NCBI GenBank assembly: GCA_030613005.1
Contig: JAUWMV010000008.1
Span: 17,786 to 81,785 of the forward strand
Reading direction: 5' to 3'
DNA length: 64,000 nt
Source: a bacterium
GTDB lineage: Bacteria > UBP14 > UBA6098 > B30-G16
The position numbers and the translations under genes are program-made. Shown in pieces: positions 25,971-36,009 of the stretch. The stretch's first letter is position 1; each line of letters begins with the position of its first letter. Under the pieces are notes generated by a model. The model searched no databases. It had not been told where the DNA came from and saw nothing but the letters and a program-made list of their open reading frames with translations.

Positions 25971-27776
25971 CTACAACGTACCTAGAAGCTTTTTCATTGC
26001 ATCAGCCTGCTTCATTTCACCAAGATTTTCATATACATTTGCTGCTCTTTGAACCGCTTTTTTCACAACTCCGCTTTCTGCATTGGAATAGAAAAGCAAA
26101 ATATCCAAATACGATATAAGAGCAGATTTAAGATTGTCATTTCCACCTTTTTCTGCATAAATATCACCCATAAGCAATAAAGCGTTATCTGCAACTGAGT
26201 TATCGACATATTTCTTAGGAATCATAGGATAGGACAATCTTCCCCAAAGCTCATCATAGAAGCCGTAACCAAAGTTCTTAACAAGTTTCTCGAGAAGATA
26301 AATTGAACTATCGGAATTTGCCTTTTGAATAAGCTTTGCTAATCTATATAAAGAAAGTGCCCTAACAGGATCCTCAAGTTCATCCTGCTCGGCAATATCG
26401 CTGTATATATTCTTTGCGCTATCTATGTAACCAAGAGCTTCAAATGTATATCCAAGATCATACTGAAGTCTTATGTCATATTGTGTACTATCTCCACCTA
26501 AGAAAATTAATTCTTTAATTAGGTTCTTTGTATCCTCGTTTAGTTCCTTAAACATAGAAACTTCAGCAAACATGTAATGCGTTCTTTGTGAAAAAACTAG
26601 ATTAGCATCTTCCGTAGCCATAATAGCTTGTGGCCATTCTGTGCCGAATTTACCTATATATGCTTCTTTGAAATAATAATGTATATCTTTGAAAGCTGGT
26701 TCCGCATCGAGAGGAGCTTCCTCACTTTCAAACGTAAAATAACAGTCCCCGTAAATAAGGTTAGCTTTAGCACCAATAAGACCGTCTTTGTCTAATAGAC
26801 CTTCAAATTCAACAAGGTGGTCACAGGGATTGGTTTGAGCCATCAAATCTCTAATATCATATCTTTCAGGACCATTGAAAGTCAAAGTCAACCGAACAAA
26901 ATCCTCACCAAGTGGATTCATAGCTGCAGCTGCATAGTCAAGACTTGGACGTCCAACACCTGCAAGAGAACTAATAAGCCTATCCAAGGCCAAACCCATT
27001 CCAAAAGAAAGTTCGGACATATTATATCCAGCTCTAAGTTTTAGGAACTTTGAAATCTGAGCTTCTGCACCGATATGTGGTGTAATAATATCATCAACTA
27101 TCTCAAGGTCAGCCAATATGAAAATACGGCGCGTAGCTTTAAACATTGCACCCAACCTGAAAGATATGGGATATTCGTCCCCAGAAATAGTTGAAGCGCC
27201 AATATTGTGAATAGATGCACCAAATCTTAACCGTCTTATAAAATCTCTTGTAACTATTCCTATATCCAAACCACCAAAACCGTTCGATGAATAGTCTTCC
27301 ATAGATGACATAAGATACTTAGCAGCAATACCTACTCTAACTTTTCTTTCCCATACCCATCGACCATATCCAACGGAAATAGCAGAATTGTTTAAGGAAA
27401 AATCACTTGTAGGTCTGTTATATATATCTCTGCCATCAAAATTAGAAACCCCTATATTAGCAAGCGATAAACCGAAATTCCCAATGTTTTGAACTGGATA
27501 TGCGAATGAGAAATGGTTGTATCTTGAATCCATAAACAATTGTGCATAGGTTAGTGAAAGTTCCCAGCGTTCAAGTTGAGCTAAACCAGCTGGGTTATAA
27601 AGAAGCGCATCACCATTATGAGCAAGAGTAGAAAATGCTCCACCCATAGCAAGACCTTGAGCACAAGTACCAAATCTAAGATAATCACCCGGTTTCCCAT
27701 ACTTCCCATCTTCAGCTAAACAAAAGCTTAGCAAAAACACCAGGATTAATATTGGTATCGTGAATTTTAATCTCAT
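25971..27776 (-). CDS. PorV/PorQ-like outer-membrane protein fused to TPR-like C-terminus
   Basis: A 601-residue protein with a signal peptide (about 1-21). Residues 30-320 have the PorV/UPF0164-like barrel signature near the N-terminus: 'YLRFGTCAQGLAMGGAF', 'GDALLYNPAGLAQL', 'SFAYPVQNIGNFGLSLANI', followed by alternating beta strands up to 'DYAAAAMNPLGEDFVRLTLTF'. The C-terminal 270 residues are helical, TPR-like ('QYDLGYTFEALGYIDSAKNI', 'DNALLLMGDIYAEKGG'). PorV is the outer-membrane shuttle of the type IX secretion system in Bacteroidetes, but relatives occur in bacteria without that system, and no other T9SS gene is seen here. GGGGG precedes the ATG; the giant protein gene lies 38 bp upstream. 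Confidence 0.75.
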   Translation of the reverse strand: MRLKFTIPILILVFLLSFCLAEDGKYGKPGDYLRFGTCAQGLAMGGAFSTLAHNGDALLYNPAGLAQLERWELSLTYAQLFMDSRYNHFSFAYPVQNIGNFGLSLANIGVSNFDGRDIYNRPTSDFSLNNSAISVGYGRWVWERKVRVGIAAKYLMSSMEDYSSNGFGGLDIGIVTRDFIRRLRFGASIHNIGASTISGDEYPISFRLGAMFKATRRIFILADLEIVDDIITPHIGAEAQISKFLKLRAGYNMSELSFGMGLALDRLISSLAGVGRPSLDYAAAAMNPLGEDFVRLTLTFNGPERYDIRDLMAQTNPCDHLVEFEGLLDKDGLIGAKANLIYGDCYFTFESEEAPLDAEPAFKDIHYYFKEAYIGKFGTEWPQAIMATEDANLVFSQRTHYMFAEVSMFKELNEDTKNLIKELIFLGGDSTQYDIRLQYDLGYTFEALGYIDSAKNIYSDIAEQDELEDPVRALSLYRLAKLIQKANSDSSIYLLEKLVKNFGYGFYDELWGRLSYPMIPKKYVDNSVADNALLLMGDIYAEKGGNDNLKSALISYLDILLFYSNAESGVVKKAVQRAANVYENLGEMKQADAMKKLLGTL

Positions 27777-27814
27777 TGCATCTGCCCCCTATTTGTTATC
27801 GATAATAATTTTTT

Positions 27815-30800
27815 CTATTCTCGCTCAATCCCTTTCCAAACAGCGATCTTGCGCATAACTACTTTATCGCCGAAATCAACAACAGCAATGTATCCGCCGT
27901 TTGCTACAACTTCCCCTTTATCATTCTTACCATCCCAAATAATTTCACCTGCTCTGGAATCGCTTTTAAGGTTCTTTTTACCAGTCCAGACCAAATTACC
28001 AAACATATCATAAATTTCAATTTTAACAATTGCACCCATTTCTTTTGCCTTAAGCATTATATGGGTAATCTCATTGGTGCTCGGATCGAACGGATTAGGG
28101 AAATTTATTACTTCTTTATCTGAAGGATCGATTATAATCTTATATGTTCTTGTTTCAGAGGGATTCTCCGCTCTGTCGAGAACTTGTGCATAAAGCAGTC
28201 TAGCGCCTTCTCTCAATGCATCCATGTGCTCATCTGATAACACTGCACCTACTGGATAGTATGGTTCGTCTGCAGCATGATATAACACTACAGGAATGTC
28301 AGGACTAAATTGCAGTATTTGATTATTATAGTCGAAATCAGGAGACTCATCTACCATAAGGGCATATACTACTCCCGGATTTGTATCCTTAGGATCGAAA
28401 ATTGTAATCTGCACATTGCTCCTATCTGACCAGTTAGGATCACCGGAATCTTCATCTCGAGCTTCTATTTTTTCCATAGTCGGAGGAATTGTGTCCAAAA
28501 TTATATCATCGTGATTTACAGGACTTTTATAGCTTCTATATTTAACTTGACAGAAAACATTTTTAGTTTCATTAACCAGCGATGCAAATTCAAACTCAGA
28601 GGTTCTGCTGAATATAATCCATGAGCGCGAATGTAAAGCCTCTTTGGATTCTGCGAACCGCATCGAGTCAGGTTCATCGACCGTGTTTATAACTGTAATT
28701 ACCGTTTTACTATTTGTAAATTCACTATCGAGAGTGTCATTAGGAGCTACAACTTTGAAATCAAACTTATTCCATATCTTAAGGGAATCCACTATACTCG
28801 CATTACCTGCAGAATCGACTACGACTACACCGATTTTATACAGGATTCCCGGATCTAGTAAATCAGCCATTGGGAAGAAAACGTTATAATCGTCTTCTCC
28901 AACATCCCAGCTTCTATTGTAAACAGAACATAGTTTTGTGTCAATTTCCGCAACATGGAAACATACTTTCCAAAGATGTGGTTCAACTATATACATTGGA
29001 ATTGTATCAGGGAATCTCGTGGTATCATAGAATTCAAGTGGATTGAAAGAGAAATTTGGAGGAGTAATGTCGTAACCACCGTTAACAACTGAATTACGCC
29101 AGTTACCAGCACCATCCATTGCACCACCAATAATACGGAAAGCAGCTTCTGTTGTATCTATGATTAACTCGATACTATCGTTCGGATATCGAACTACAAT
29201 TCCAGAATCGATGGGTAGATAAGATCGTCCGGGGTCCCATAATGTCGATGCGAATGGACCAAGGAAATGTAAGGAATCCACACCAGATAATTCGTCGGTT
29301 GCGAGTGGTATCGATGCATAAATTTCTCTCTCATTTGCCCAACCCATATGAGCTTTCCAAATGTTTGGCCACATTTCGAATGAAGTTGTATCCCAAACGG
29401 TAAAACCTTCTGGAATTTCTGGGAGTGTTTGATCTAATATTATCGAATCTTTAAACATAGGAGAAACTGTATGAGCAACGGATCTTATCCAACCATAGAC
29501 AACTTTTATTCCATCTCCAGCAGATAAAGTATGTGTAACATCGGTGCCATGAAGATATTCTATCCATCTTGGATCCTCTGGTGGGATTGGCATAGTATCC
29601 ATAGACAAATAATATGATTCACCGGTTTGACCAGTTACATCAAATTTAATACCTACAATTGTCGAATTAGTATATTGTGTAATCTGGGGTCTATCCAGAT
29701 CGTAAAGAGTCATCGATGCTGAAATTTCCTTACTGTATCTGATCGATGCATGTGCCATAAGGCTTATATTCCCGGCATTGTCTTTTACTGCAATATAAAG
29801 CGTTTTTGTATCTCCTGGTTCCTCGAGGAAAGTATATGTATCTATACCGGTGGAATTGAACTCTCTCCATCGTGTAGATAGGTCACCGGGCCAATGTCCG
29901 GGATTCTCAAAGAAGGCTACGTAAGCTGGTATATATGGATCATCTGAAGCATCGGTCTCTACAATAATTGTTAGACTATCAGTTTGATCGGAGGATCCAG
30001 AGTTTAAATCGCGAAGAGTTACCAAACTTATTTCTGGTCTCTTTGTATCTAACGTTATTTCAAAATATTTTTCAAGCGACCAATTTCCTGCCGAATCTTG
30101 AACGAACCCATTAACTCTATAACGACCATCACTACCAGGAAGATCGAAATTCAATGGTTCTGCAAAAATCCAGGGATCAGTTATCTCAAGCGCATCAACC
30201 TGGATTTTTCTCATATATATTCCTGTACCGTCAGGGAACCCTGGGATAGCTCTATCATATGCAGAAAAAATAGCTTTCACATTAGCTTTATTTGTATAGT
30301 GTGTATCCGCAATCTCAGAAGTGTCACTGCCATCAAATCCAGTTGAAATATCTAGAACTTTGAAATCATCAAGAATGGGATTTCTAGTGTCAAGAATTAT
30401 ACAGCGAGTATCTGGGTCAGTAAAAGGACCATATTCGCTATAACCTCTCGCGATAATGCATCTTTCCCCATCTCCCTCAGAGAAATCGTGAACGATTGTT
30501 GTGTCTTCTCCGGGAGATAACGGTTCTACATCGTATCTAACTTCGATATGACCGTCATTGAGTATTATGTAATGTATATCATCATTATAACTAATGGTTA
30601 CATTAACTCTTGTAGAATCAGTATAAGTTCCAGTTAGATCTGGTCCGTTAATATCTTTGATGCTTATAAGTTCTACAATACCATTGAAAGGATTGTAACA
30701 TATTGAATCGTGTGCAGCATTTGAGATATTACCTGCGGAATCCTTAACAACAACCCAAATATGCATCCAGTCACCCTCGGAAAACCCACTGAACCCAAAA

Positions 30801-32428
30801 CTAACTGTATCATCAAAATCACGCCACTCAGTATCTGGAATGTTAGACAAATCGGCATAATTCTGTGTAAGATACATTTTATAGAATGATGTACTACTGG
30901 GATTAGGTACAGTATTAATTAATACGTTCTCAACATCGGTCGAATCGAAAGGCAATCTTGTCGATAAATCAAGAATAGTTACCGAGAGTAAGGATGGTGG
31001 GTTAGTATCGAGAATAATATTACCTATTTTAGATGTAGAATAGTTACCAGCAAAATCCTTTAGCTTAACATAGAACTCTCTTAACCCATCACCAGGATTC
31101 ATTATATAAAGATAATGTTCAACTGGAAGGTATTTAAACACCTGTAAATTATCAAGAAAAGTTGGACCTTCAGATACATACACACTCTCAACACCTGATG
31201 CATAAATATCACCAAATCGTGGTGGGTCTGTTGCATTAAATGGCTCGACCCATATATTTACACTGTTAGTATAACCGTTTTCGGCAGGGACATCTGTGGA
31301 ATGCGGTGTTAGTGTAGTATCAGTCGATAGTACTCTGTTAAATTCCGGGTTTCGAGTATCGATGTTAATTGTAGCCTTAGGAGCTAAAACATCCTCAACA
31401 TTTTCCGCTGAGTCGATAGCCTGAAGGAATATTTCATAATGTCCATCGGATACGGGACTAAATAAAAGACTATCGATAATGTTAAGAGCACCAAAATATT
31501 CTCTTACAATATATTCTGTAATAAGCCCAAAATCTTTTGTATACAATATTTTAATAATATCCACACCACTATATAAATCACCACCATCGAAAAATAGAGA
31601 ACAGTAAGGCACAGTGTAATACGTCAAAAGCCCCGATGTTTCTATATTAGACCAGGGTTTTTCCGTGTCGAATCTTGTCCATGTTTGCATATCGGCTAAA
31701 CCACCAGGAACGCTGTTGGGATCTATTGTATTACCCAACCTATCCTCACCCGCTAAATAGAATTCATAGTATCCATCACCACCGACGGATGCGGAATTAA
31801 AACTCACTGAAGAAGAAATTGGTGATCCACCAGGAAGTGATTCATCACCATATAGAGTCCAGGTGGATGTGGAATCAGTTCTGAAGTATATGTGAATTTT
31901 TCTTACGTCACTAACAACTGCATCTTCTGTCTCAAAGAATATGTCCTTTCGAACAACATTAGTCCATCTATTTAATGTATCTATAGCAACAGTTGGTGGT
32001 GTATTATCTTGTCGAGAACATGTGTAACGAGACCAATCGGAAAAAACCCATATTCTCTCTGATATCCTTTGCCTATATTGTATTCTATAACAATATCTAA
32101 CCCCACTTCGTAGTGCATCATCCGCAGGACTGGCATCAAGATTCAATCCTATTGTATATCTATTCCCGGGAGTACTCGATGTGGGAATAGGGAAAATAGA
32201 ATAAATTGGATCGACTAAATCTGGGAAAACAGGAATTCCATCTGCCTCAACAACCTGGATATGAAGAGCAATTGTAGAATCGGTGGCAGCACTGGGTGGT
32301 AACGACCAGCTCAGTTCGCAAGTAGTACCCTTTGTATAATCAGGAAGAAGATTCAATGTCGGAGCTGGAATCCCCAAAGCTAAGCCGACAAGGGCAAATA
32401 TGCATCCTATTATTATATTCCACCTCAT
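27815..32428 (-). CDS. Giant secreted protein with Ig-like repeats and FlgD-like C-terminal domain
   Basis: A 1537-residue exported protein with a signal peptide ('LVGLALGIPAP'). The body is built from repeated Ig/cadherin-like beta modules marked by about nine motifs such as 'VKDSAGNIS', 'VQDSAGNWS', 'VKDNAGNIS' and 'VVDSAGNAS', each after a 'D-x-x-x-P' (e.g. 'ILDTNPPS', 'TLDTKRPE') near 100-150 residues apart. The last 85 residues form a FlgD-type Ig domain ('NFPNPFDPSTNE', 'IEIYDMFGNLVW', 'IIWDGKNDKGE', 'NGGYIAVV'), common at the C-terminus of secreted proteins in these phyla, where it often serves as an export or attachment signal. It follows a related secreted-protein gene by 40 bp and probably forms a surface fibre or adhesin. 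Confidence 0.8.
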   Translation of the reverse strand: MRWNIIIGCIFALVGLALGIPAPTLNLLPDYTKGTTCELSWSLPPSAATDSTIALHIQVVEADGIPVFPDLVDPIYSIFPIPTSSTPGNRYTIGLNLDASPADDALRSGVRYCYRIQYRQRISERIWVFSDWSRYTCSRQDNTPPTVAIDTLNRWTNVVRKDIFFETEDAVVSDVRKIHIYFRTDSTSTWTLYGDESLPGGSPISSSVSFNSASVGGDGYYEFYLAGEDRLGNTIDPNSVPGGLADMQTWTRFDTEKPWSNIETSGLLTYYTVPYCSLFFDGGDLYSGVDIIKILYTKDFGLITEYIVREYFGALNIIDSLLFSPVSDGHYEIFLQAIDSAENVEDVLAPKATINIDTRNPEFNRVLSTDTTLTPHSTDVPAENGYTNSVNIWVEPFNATDPPRFGDIYASGVESVYVSEGPTFLDNLQVFKYLPVEHYLYIMNPGDGLREFYVKLKDFAGNYSTSKIGNIILDTNPPSLLSVTILDLSTRLPFDSTDVENVLINTVPNPSSTSFYKMYLTQNYADLSNIPDTEWRDFDDTVSFGFSGFSEGDWMHIWVVVKDSAGNISNAAHDSICYNPFNGIVELISIKDINGPDLTGTYTDSTRVNVTISYNDDIHYIILNDGHIEVRYDVEPLSPGEDTTIVHDFSEGDGERCIIARGYSEYGPFTDPDTRCIILDTRNPILDDFKVLDISTGFDGSDTSEIADTHYTNKANVKAIFSAYDRAIPGFPDGTGIYMRKIQVDALEITDPWIFAEPLNFDLPGSDGRYRVNGFVQDSAGNWSLEKYFEITLDTKRPEISLVTLRDLNSGSSDQTDSLTIIVETDASDDPYIPAYVAFFENPGHWPGDLSTRWREFNSTGIDTYTFLEEPGDTKTLYIAVKDNAGNISLMAHASIRYSKEISASMTLYDLDRPQITQYTNSTIVGIKFDVTGQTGESYYLSMDTMPIPPEDPRWIEYLHGTDVTHTLSAGDGIKVVYGWIRSVAHTVSPMFKDSIILDQTLPEIPEGFTVWDTTSFEMWPNIWKAHMGWANEREIYASIPLATDELSGVDSLHFLGPFASTLWDPGRSYLPIDSGIVVRYPNDSIELIIDTTEAAFRIIGGAMDGAGNWRNSVVNGGYDITPPNFSFNPLEFYDTTRFPDTIPMYIVEPHLWKVCFHVAEIDTKLCSVYNRSWDVGEDDYNVFFPMADLLDPGILYKIGVVVVDSAGNASIVDSLKIWNKFDFKVVAPNDTLDSEFTNSKTVITVINTVDEPDSMRFAESKEALHSRSWIIFSRTSEFEFASLVNETKNVFCQVKYRSYKSPVNHDDIILDTIPPTMEKIEARDEDSGDPNWSDRSNVQITIFDPKDTNPGVVYALMVDESPDFDYNNQILQFSPDIPVVLYHAADEPYYPVGAVLSDEHMDALREGARLLYAQVLDRAENPSETRTYKIIIDPSDKEVINFPNPFDPSTNEITHIMLKAKEMGAIVKIEIYDMFGNLVWTGKKNLKSDSRAGEIIWDGKNDKGEVVANGGYIAVVDFGDKVVMRKIAVWKGIERE

Positions 32429-32468
32429 ATTTTTATCTCCTTTTCATTATTATTTGCAATTATTAATA

Positions 32469-35400
32469 TTATCTAATTAAAATGACATTACTTACTGAAC
32501 TGAATTTTTGCCCAGAGGCATCGACTATATACACACCGCTGGGTAAAGCACGATCTGAATTATCTTTTCCATCCCACATAAGATTCAATATGCCCGGTTG
32601 AACAATGTCATTGTAAAGTTCTCTAACTGTTTTGCCTCTGATATCTCTAATGGAAACTGTAATCATATCCTTAGAGGGTACCGTAATCGCAATATTAACT
32701 TGAGCATTGAAAGGATTAGGATATGAATTAATATTGAATACTAAAGGCTTTGGATCATAAGAAACTTCATATTTACCTGCTTGAAGTGGATATACATCGC
32801 CTTCATTAAGCTCATAATGAATACCCATTCCTGAAATTTCCCATCTACCGTCAAGTAAACTTTGAACAGTTAGGTTAGTCTCTTCTGGAACCTCAACAGT
32901 CCAATTCCCTGAATATGACAATCCTTTTAAAAGCATTTCATCCTCATCACCAACAATATAAGACGGATAAGTTGTGGTCGGTAACGGAGGCATAATTACG
33001 TCGTAACCGTCGATGGCAAATTTCAACTTTTGGCAACCAAAAACTAAACTTGCATCAATAGGAAAATTAACAAAGCTCTTCATGGATCCACTATACCGTA
33101 TATTTACTGTGGCATCTGCGGATAAAAGCATAAAATAGCCTTTTCCAGGTTGTAACTCTTCAGTGCTCACGAATCCTGAATCTGGATGATAACCTAAGAC
33201 ATTAGTTCGAGGATAAAACGCTTCCAGAGGATTAACAGTAAAAACAGCATTACAGGCTGGATCTCTTTTCGATAGCCCTCCAATTATATGCCAACCACTA
33301 CCGGTCAATCTTAACGAAAGCGATGGTATGCTATATCCATCAATAGTCTGATAGTGATCAACAATGCTGAGAATCCAATATCCAACTCCAACTTCGAGAT
33401 CATAGGCATTTTCATACATTCTAGTTGCCGTATTATATTTGAAACAGTTGCCCAAAGGAATGTATGGGAATATTTCGTCTAACCTCATACTTGAAGGTAT
33501 TAAAGGAAGACTAATTAGATTCCAACCTCTATAAAAATGGATTGTGTCACTTTTACCTCTAAATAATGTATCTTCAAACTCAATCCATTGTGAATATGCG
33601 CTTTCGTTACCATATTGGTCTATTGTAGCAATATGGAAAAATCTAAATGGTGCACCAACAATGATCGTATCTGGAAGTCTAATCGTGTCTCGTCTAATAG
33701 GTTTTTCTCTCCAAACAAGAAGAGAGTCACCGGTGCACAACCATTCTGCTGCTGCTGTATGTTCTACTCTATACTTATTGAAATCAGACCAGCCAGGTGG
33801 TCCATAACCTGAAGGTGTAATATCTGTCCATTCAACAACAATCCAAATTTTACTATCATACGCAATATCCATATATACAGTATCAATTTCCACTGGATAT
33901 GGCGGTGTGTGAGGTGCAAATCCTTTTTGTCGTGGTTCGGATAGATCTTCTGATAAATTACCAAAACTATCGGCTACAACAATTGAATAGTAATTAGCTC
34001 TGAAATTATCCGCAGGATCTGGATCGTCATCGATAAATTCGTAGGAGGGTGCACCGCTGTGAGATATCGATGCAACTAGGTCACCAATATTACCTTCAAT
34101 ACTCGATCTATAAATATTATAAGATTCAACACCAATACCATCGTCAAAAGAACCGGGAAATGTAACGCTTATCAAAAGTTCGTTCGTGCATTCGGCAATA
34201 GATTTAAGATCGTTAGCCATTACCGCCCGAGGTGGTGTTTGATCAAAATGTGTGACAACATAATTAGAAACAGCCTCGTTATTAATATTATCCCAAACCC
34301 AAACTCTAAAGAAGTATGGGCCCTCAGATATTCCATGAACAACGCATGTTAATGTATCCCAATCTGTACAATCGTAATCATCTGGATTTGAGAGTGCAGC
34401 GTCATGAATCGACGAGAACACATAACTTACTACTTCATCAGTAAATCCACTTCTTCGAGACTGTTCAATCATCAAACGAGTAATATCACAATGACTTGTA
34501 TCTATTATTGATAAAACAACAGAGTCACCTTCACTCCACCGAGGTAGATCGATGAGTATCGGTGGAGCAACGCTTTTATCCGATTTCGTGCGAGTTCCCC
34601 CTCCGAATATGTAATGACCGATATGGTCAAAAAACAGGAGATAATAATAGTATTCTTTCCCATCTTCAATAAATTCACCCATGTCCCACCAATAATAGTA
34701 TCCTGTATCTTTATATTCTTCAATATTAAATACTTTAATATAAGAACGAGTAGTATCCAATATCGCCTCATCTTCAAGAGTATCGAATTCATCTGCCAAA
34801 AGCCTATAAAGTCGGATTTCGCCTAATCCCGTTCCGCAATCTATTTCATCCTCAAAAGAAGTCCAAAATCGGATTACAATATCCCCATCATCGTTGGGAT
34901 TCGCAACAATGCTATCTGCACCTCTTAAAGGACCATATATATCCGATATAACAATTTCTCTTTTATTATACCACTCTAAAATAGTATCGGGGTATGTCGA
35001 CCTTGCTCGTATTCCGAATATGTATCTATGGCAATCTTCCATTGGCCAATCGTGATGAGGTTGATCCCGCCAGGCTGAAAGAAATGTGTCCCCCTCAGCT
35101 ACATCTATTAATCTGTATTGATATTGCATTTCCGGTCTCGGATAACAATGTTTGCTACTTTTTACTGTATAAAAGTCAGTTGTAATAACATTCGGAATTG
35201 GTTCGAGAATAGCACACATTGGCATACCACACTCCCCCGGACCCGATGTTACTACTTCGTGCCAAGGATTACCAGTTCTGGGGTGATAACCAAGTGGCCC
35301 AGGAGGTAATCCTGCGCTATCGAAAGGCACAACGACATAATAGTATCTCTTTCTAAGTTCTATCGATTCATCTGTATAGAAATACAATATTGATCCGTCT

Positions 35401-35951
35401 TCGAAAACCGAATCGATAGCAAGTGTAATATTATCGATAACACTAACTTTGCGTGGATCTGTAAACCGATATATTTTGTACATATGGATTGCAGACGCAT
35501 TATCCTCAGCTCTTTCCCAGATAAGCTCGACCCTCTGAGGTGGATCACCGCAGTAAAGAGCAATGAAGTATGGCACTACATTCGGTGGTTTTGTGTCATG
35601 AGTGATATCGATGGGAGCTGACCAATCTGAAGTATCTGCTCCAAAGGTTGCTCTAACTCGATACCAATATCTTTCACCGTCGTTGGCATTCAAAAATTTG
35701 CATGTATCCGCTTCAATGAATACTGTTGTTGAATCTGAACCACCAAAACTTTGATGTATGCGTCTAAATTGATATTTAGTGCCCGTGGGATTTCCGCTGC
35801 ATGCCGAGTCGACTTTTACAGTTATCGAGACATATGGATAATAATAATGTCCTAATACTGGTGGATTCATAAGTTCTGCACATAAAGGTCCTATCTGCCC
35901 TAAAGCTAAGGAAAATGCCAAGAGCATTGTTAAAAAAACCAGCTTCCTCAT
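32469..35951 (-). CDS. Large secreted Fn3-repeat protein with 'GWNLISLP' modules and FlgD-like C-terminus
   Basis: A 1160-residue exported protein. The ATG at 35951 gives a clean signal peptide (MRKLVFLTMLLAFSLALG) and has GGGGGAG upstream; the frame continues 24 codons higher without such a site. The first 800 residues are fibronectin-like, with repeated 'D-x-x-P/T-P-P' and 'RVRATFG/YYYVVVPFD' strands. Two tandem 'GWNLISLP...GVGYWIL' and 'GWHIIGG...GKGYFML' modules (about 815-960) match those in the 610-residue protein at 14446-16278. The C-terminal 80 residues are a FlgD-type domain ('YPNPFNAQVNI', 'IRDIRGKTVREL', 'LMWDGKDNSDRALPSGVYI'). It lies 58 bp downstream of an M23 peptidase gene and upstream of the 1537-residue protein, so the three may share a transcript. 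Confidence 0.8.
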   Translation of the reverse strand: MRKLVFLTMLLAFSLALGQIGPLCAELMNPPVLGHYYYPYVSITVKVDSACSGNPTGTKYQFRRIHQSFGGSDSTTVFIEADTCKFLNANDGERYWYRVRATFGADTSDWSAPIDITHDTKPPNVVPYFIALYCGDPPQRVELIWERAEDNASAIHMYKIYRFTDPRKVSVIDNITLAIDSVFEDGSILYFYTDESIELRKRYYYVVVPFDSAGLPPGPLGYHPRTGNPWHEVVTSGPGECGMPMCAILEPIPNVITTDFYTVKSSKHCYPRPEMQYQYRLIDVAEGDTFLSAWRDQPHHDWPMEDCHRYIFGIRARSTYPDTILEWYNKREIVISDIYGPLRGADSIVANPNDDGDIVIRFWTSFEDEIDCGTGLGEIRLYRLLADEFDTLEDEAILDTTRSYIKVFNIEEYKDTGYYYWWDMGEFIEDGKEYYYYLLFFDHIGHYIFGGGTRTKSDKSVAPPILIDLPRWSEGDSVVLSIIDTSHCDITRLMIEQSRRSGFTDEVVSYVFSSIHDAALSNPDDYDCTDWDTLTCVVHGISEGPYFFRVWVWDNINNEAVSNYVVTHFDQTPPRAVMANDLKSIAECTNELLISVTFPGSFDDGIGVESYNIYRSSIEGNIGDLVASISHSGAPSYEFIDDDPDPADNFRANYYSIVVADSFGNLSEDLSEPRQKGFAPHTPPYPVEIDTVYMDIAYDSKIWIVVEWTDITPSGYGPPGWSDFNKYRVEHTAAAEWLCTGDSLLVWREKPIRRDTIRLPDTIIVGAPFRFFHIATIDQYGNESAYSQWIEFEDTLFRGKSDTIHFYRGWNLISLPLIPSSMRLDEIFPYIPLGNCFKYNTATRMYENAYDLEVGVGYWILSIVDHYQTIDGYSIPSLSLRLTGSGWHIIGGLSKRDPACNAVFTVNPLEAFYPRTNVLGYHPDSGFVSTEELQPGKGYFMLLSADATVNIRYSGSMKSFVNFPIDASLVFGCQKLKFAIDGYDVIMPPLPTTTYPSYIVGDEDEMLLKGLSYSGNWTVEVPEETNLTVQSLLDGRWEISGMGIHYELNEGDVYPLQAGKYEVSYDPKPLVFNINSYPNPFNAQVNIAITVPSKDMITVSIRDIRGKTVRELYNDIVQPGILNLMWDGKDNSDRALPSGVYIVDASGQKFSSVSNVILIR

Positions 35952-36009
35952 AAAGCTCCCCCTTAATTTATCAATTTTTTTGGATATTCTATTAAACTTA
36001 ACTTTGAAC

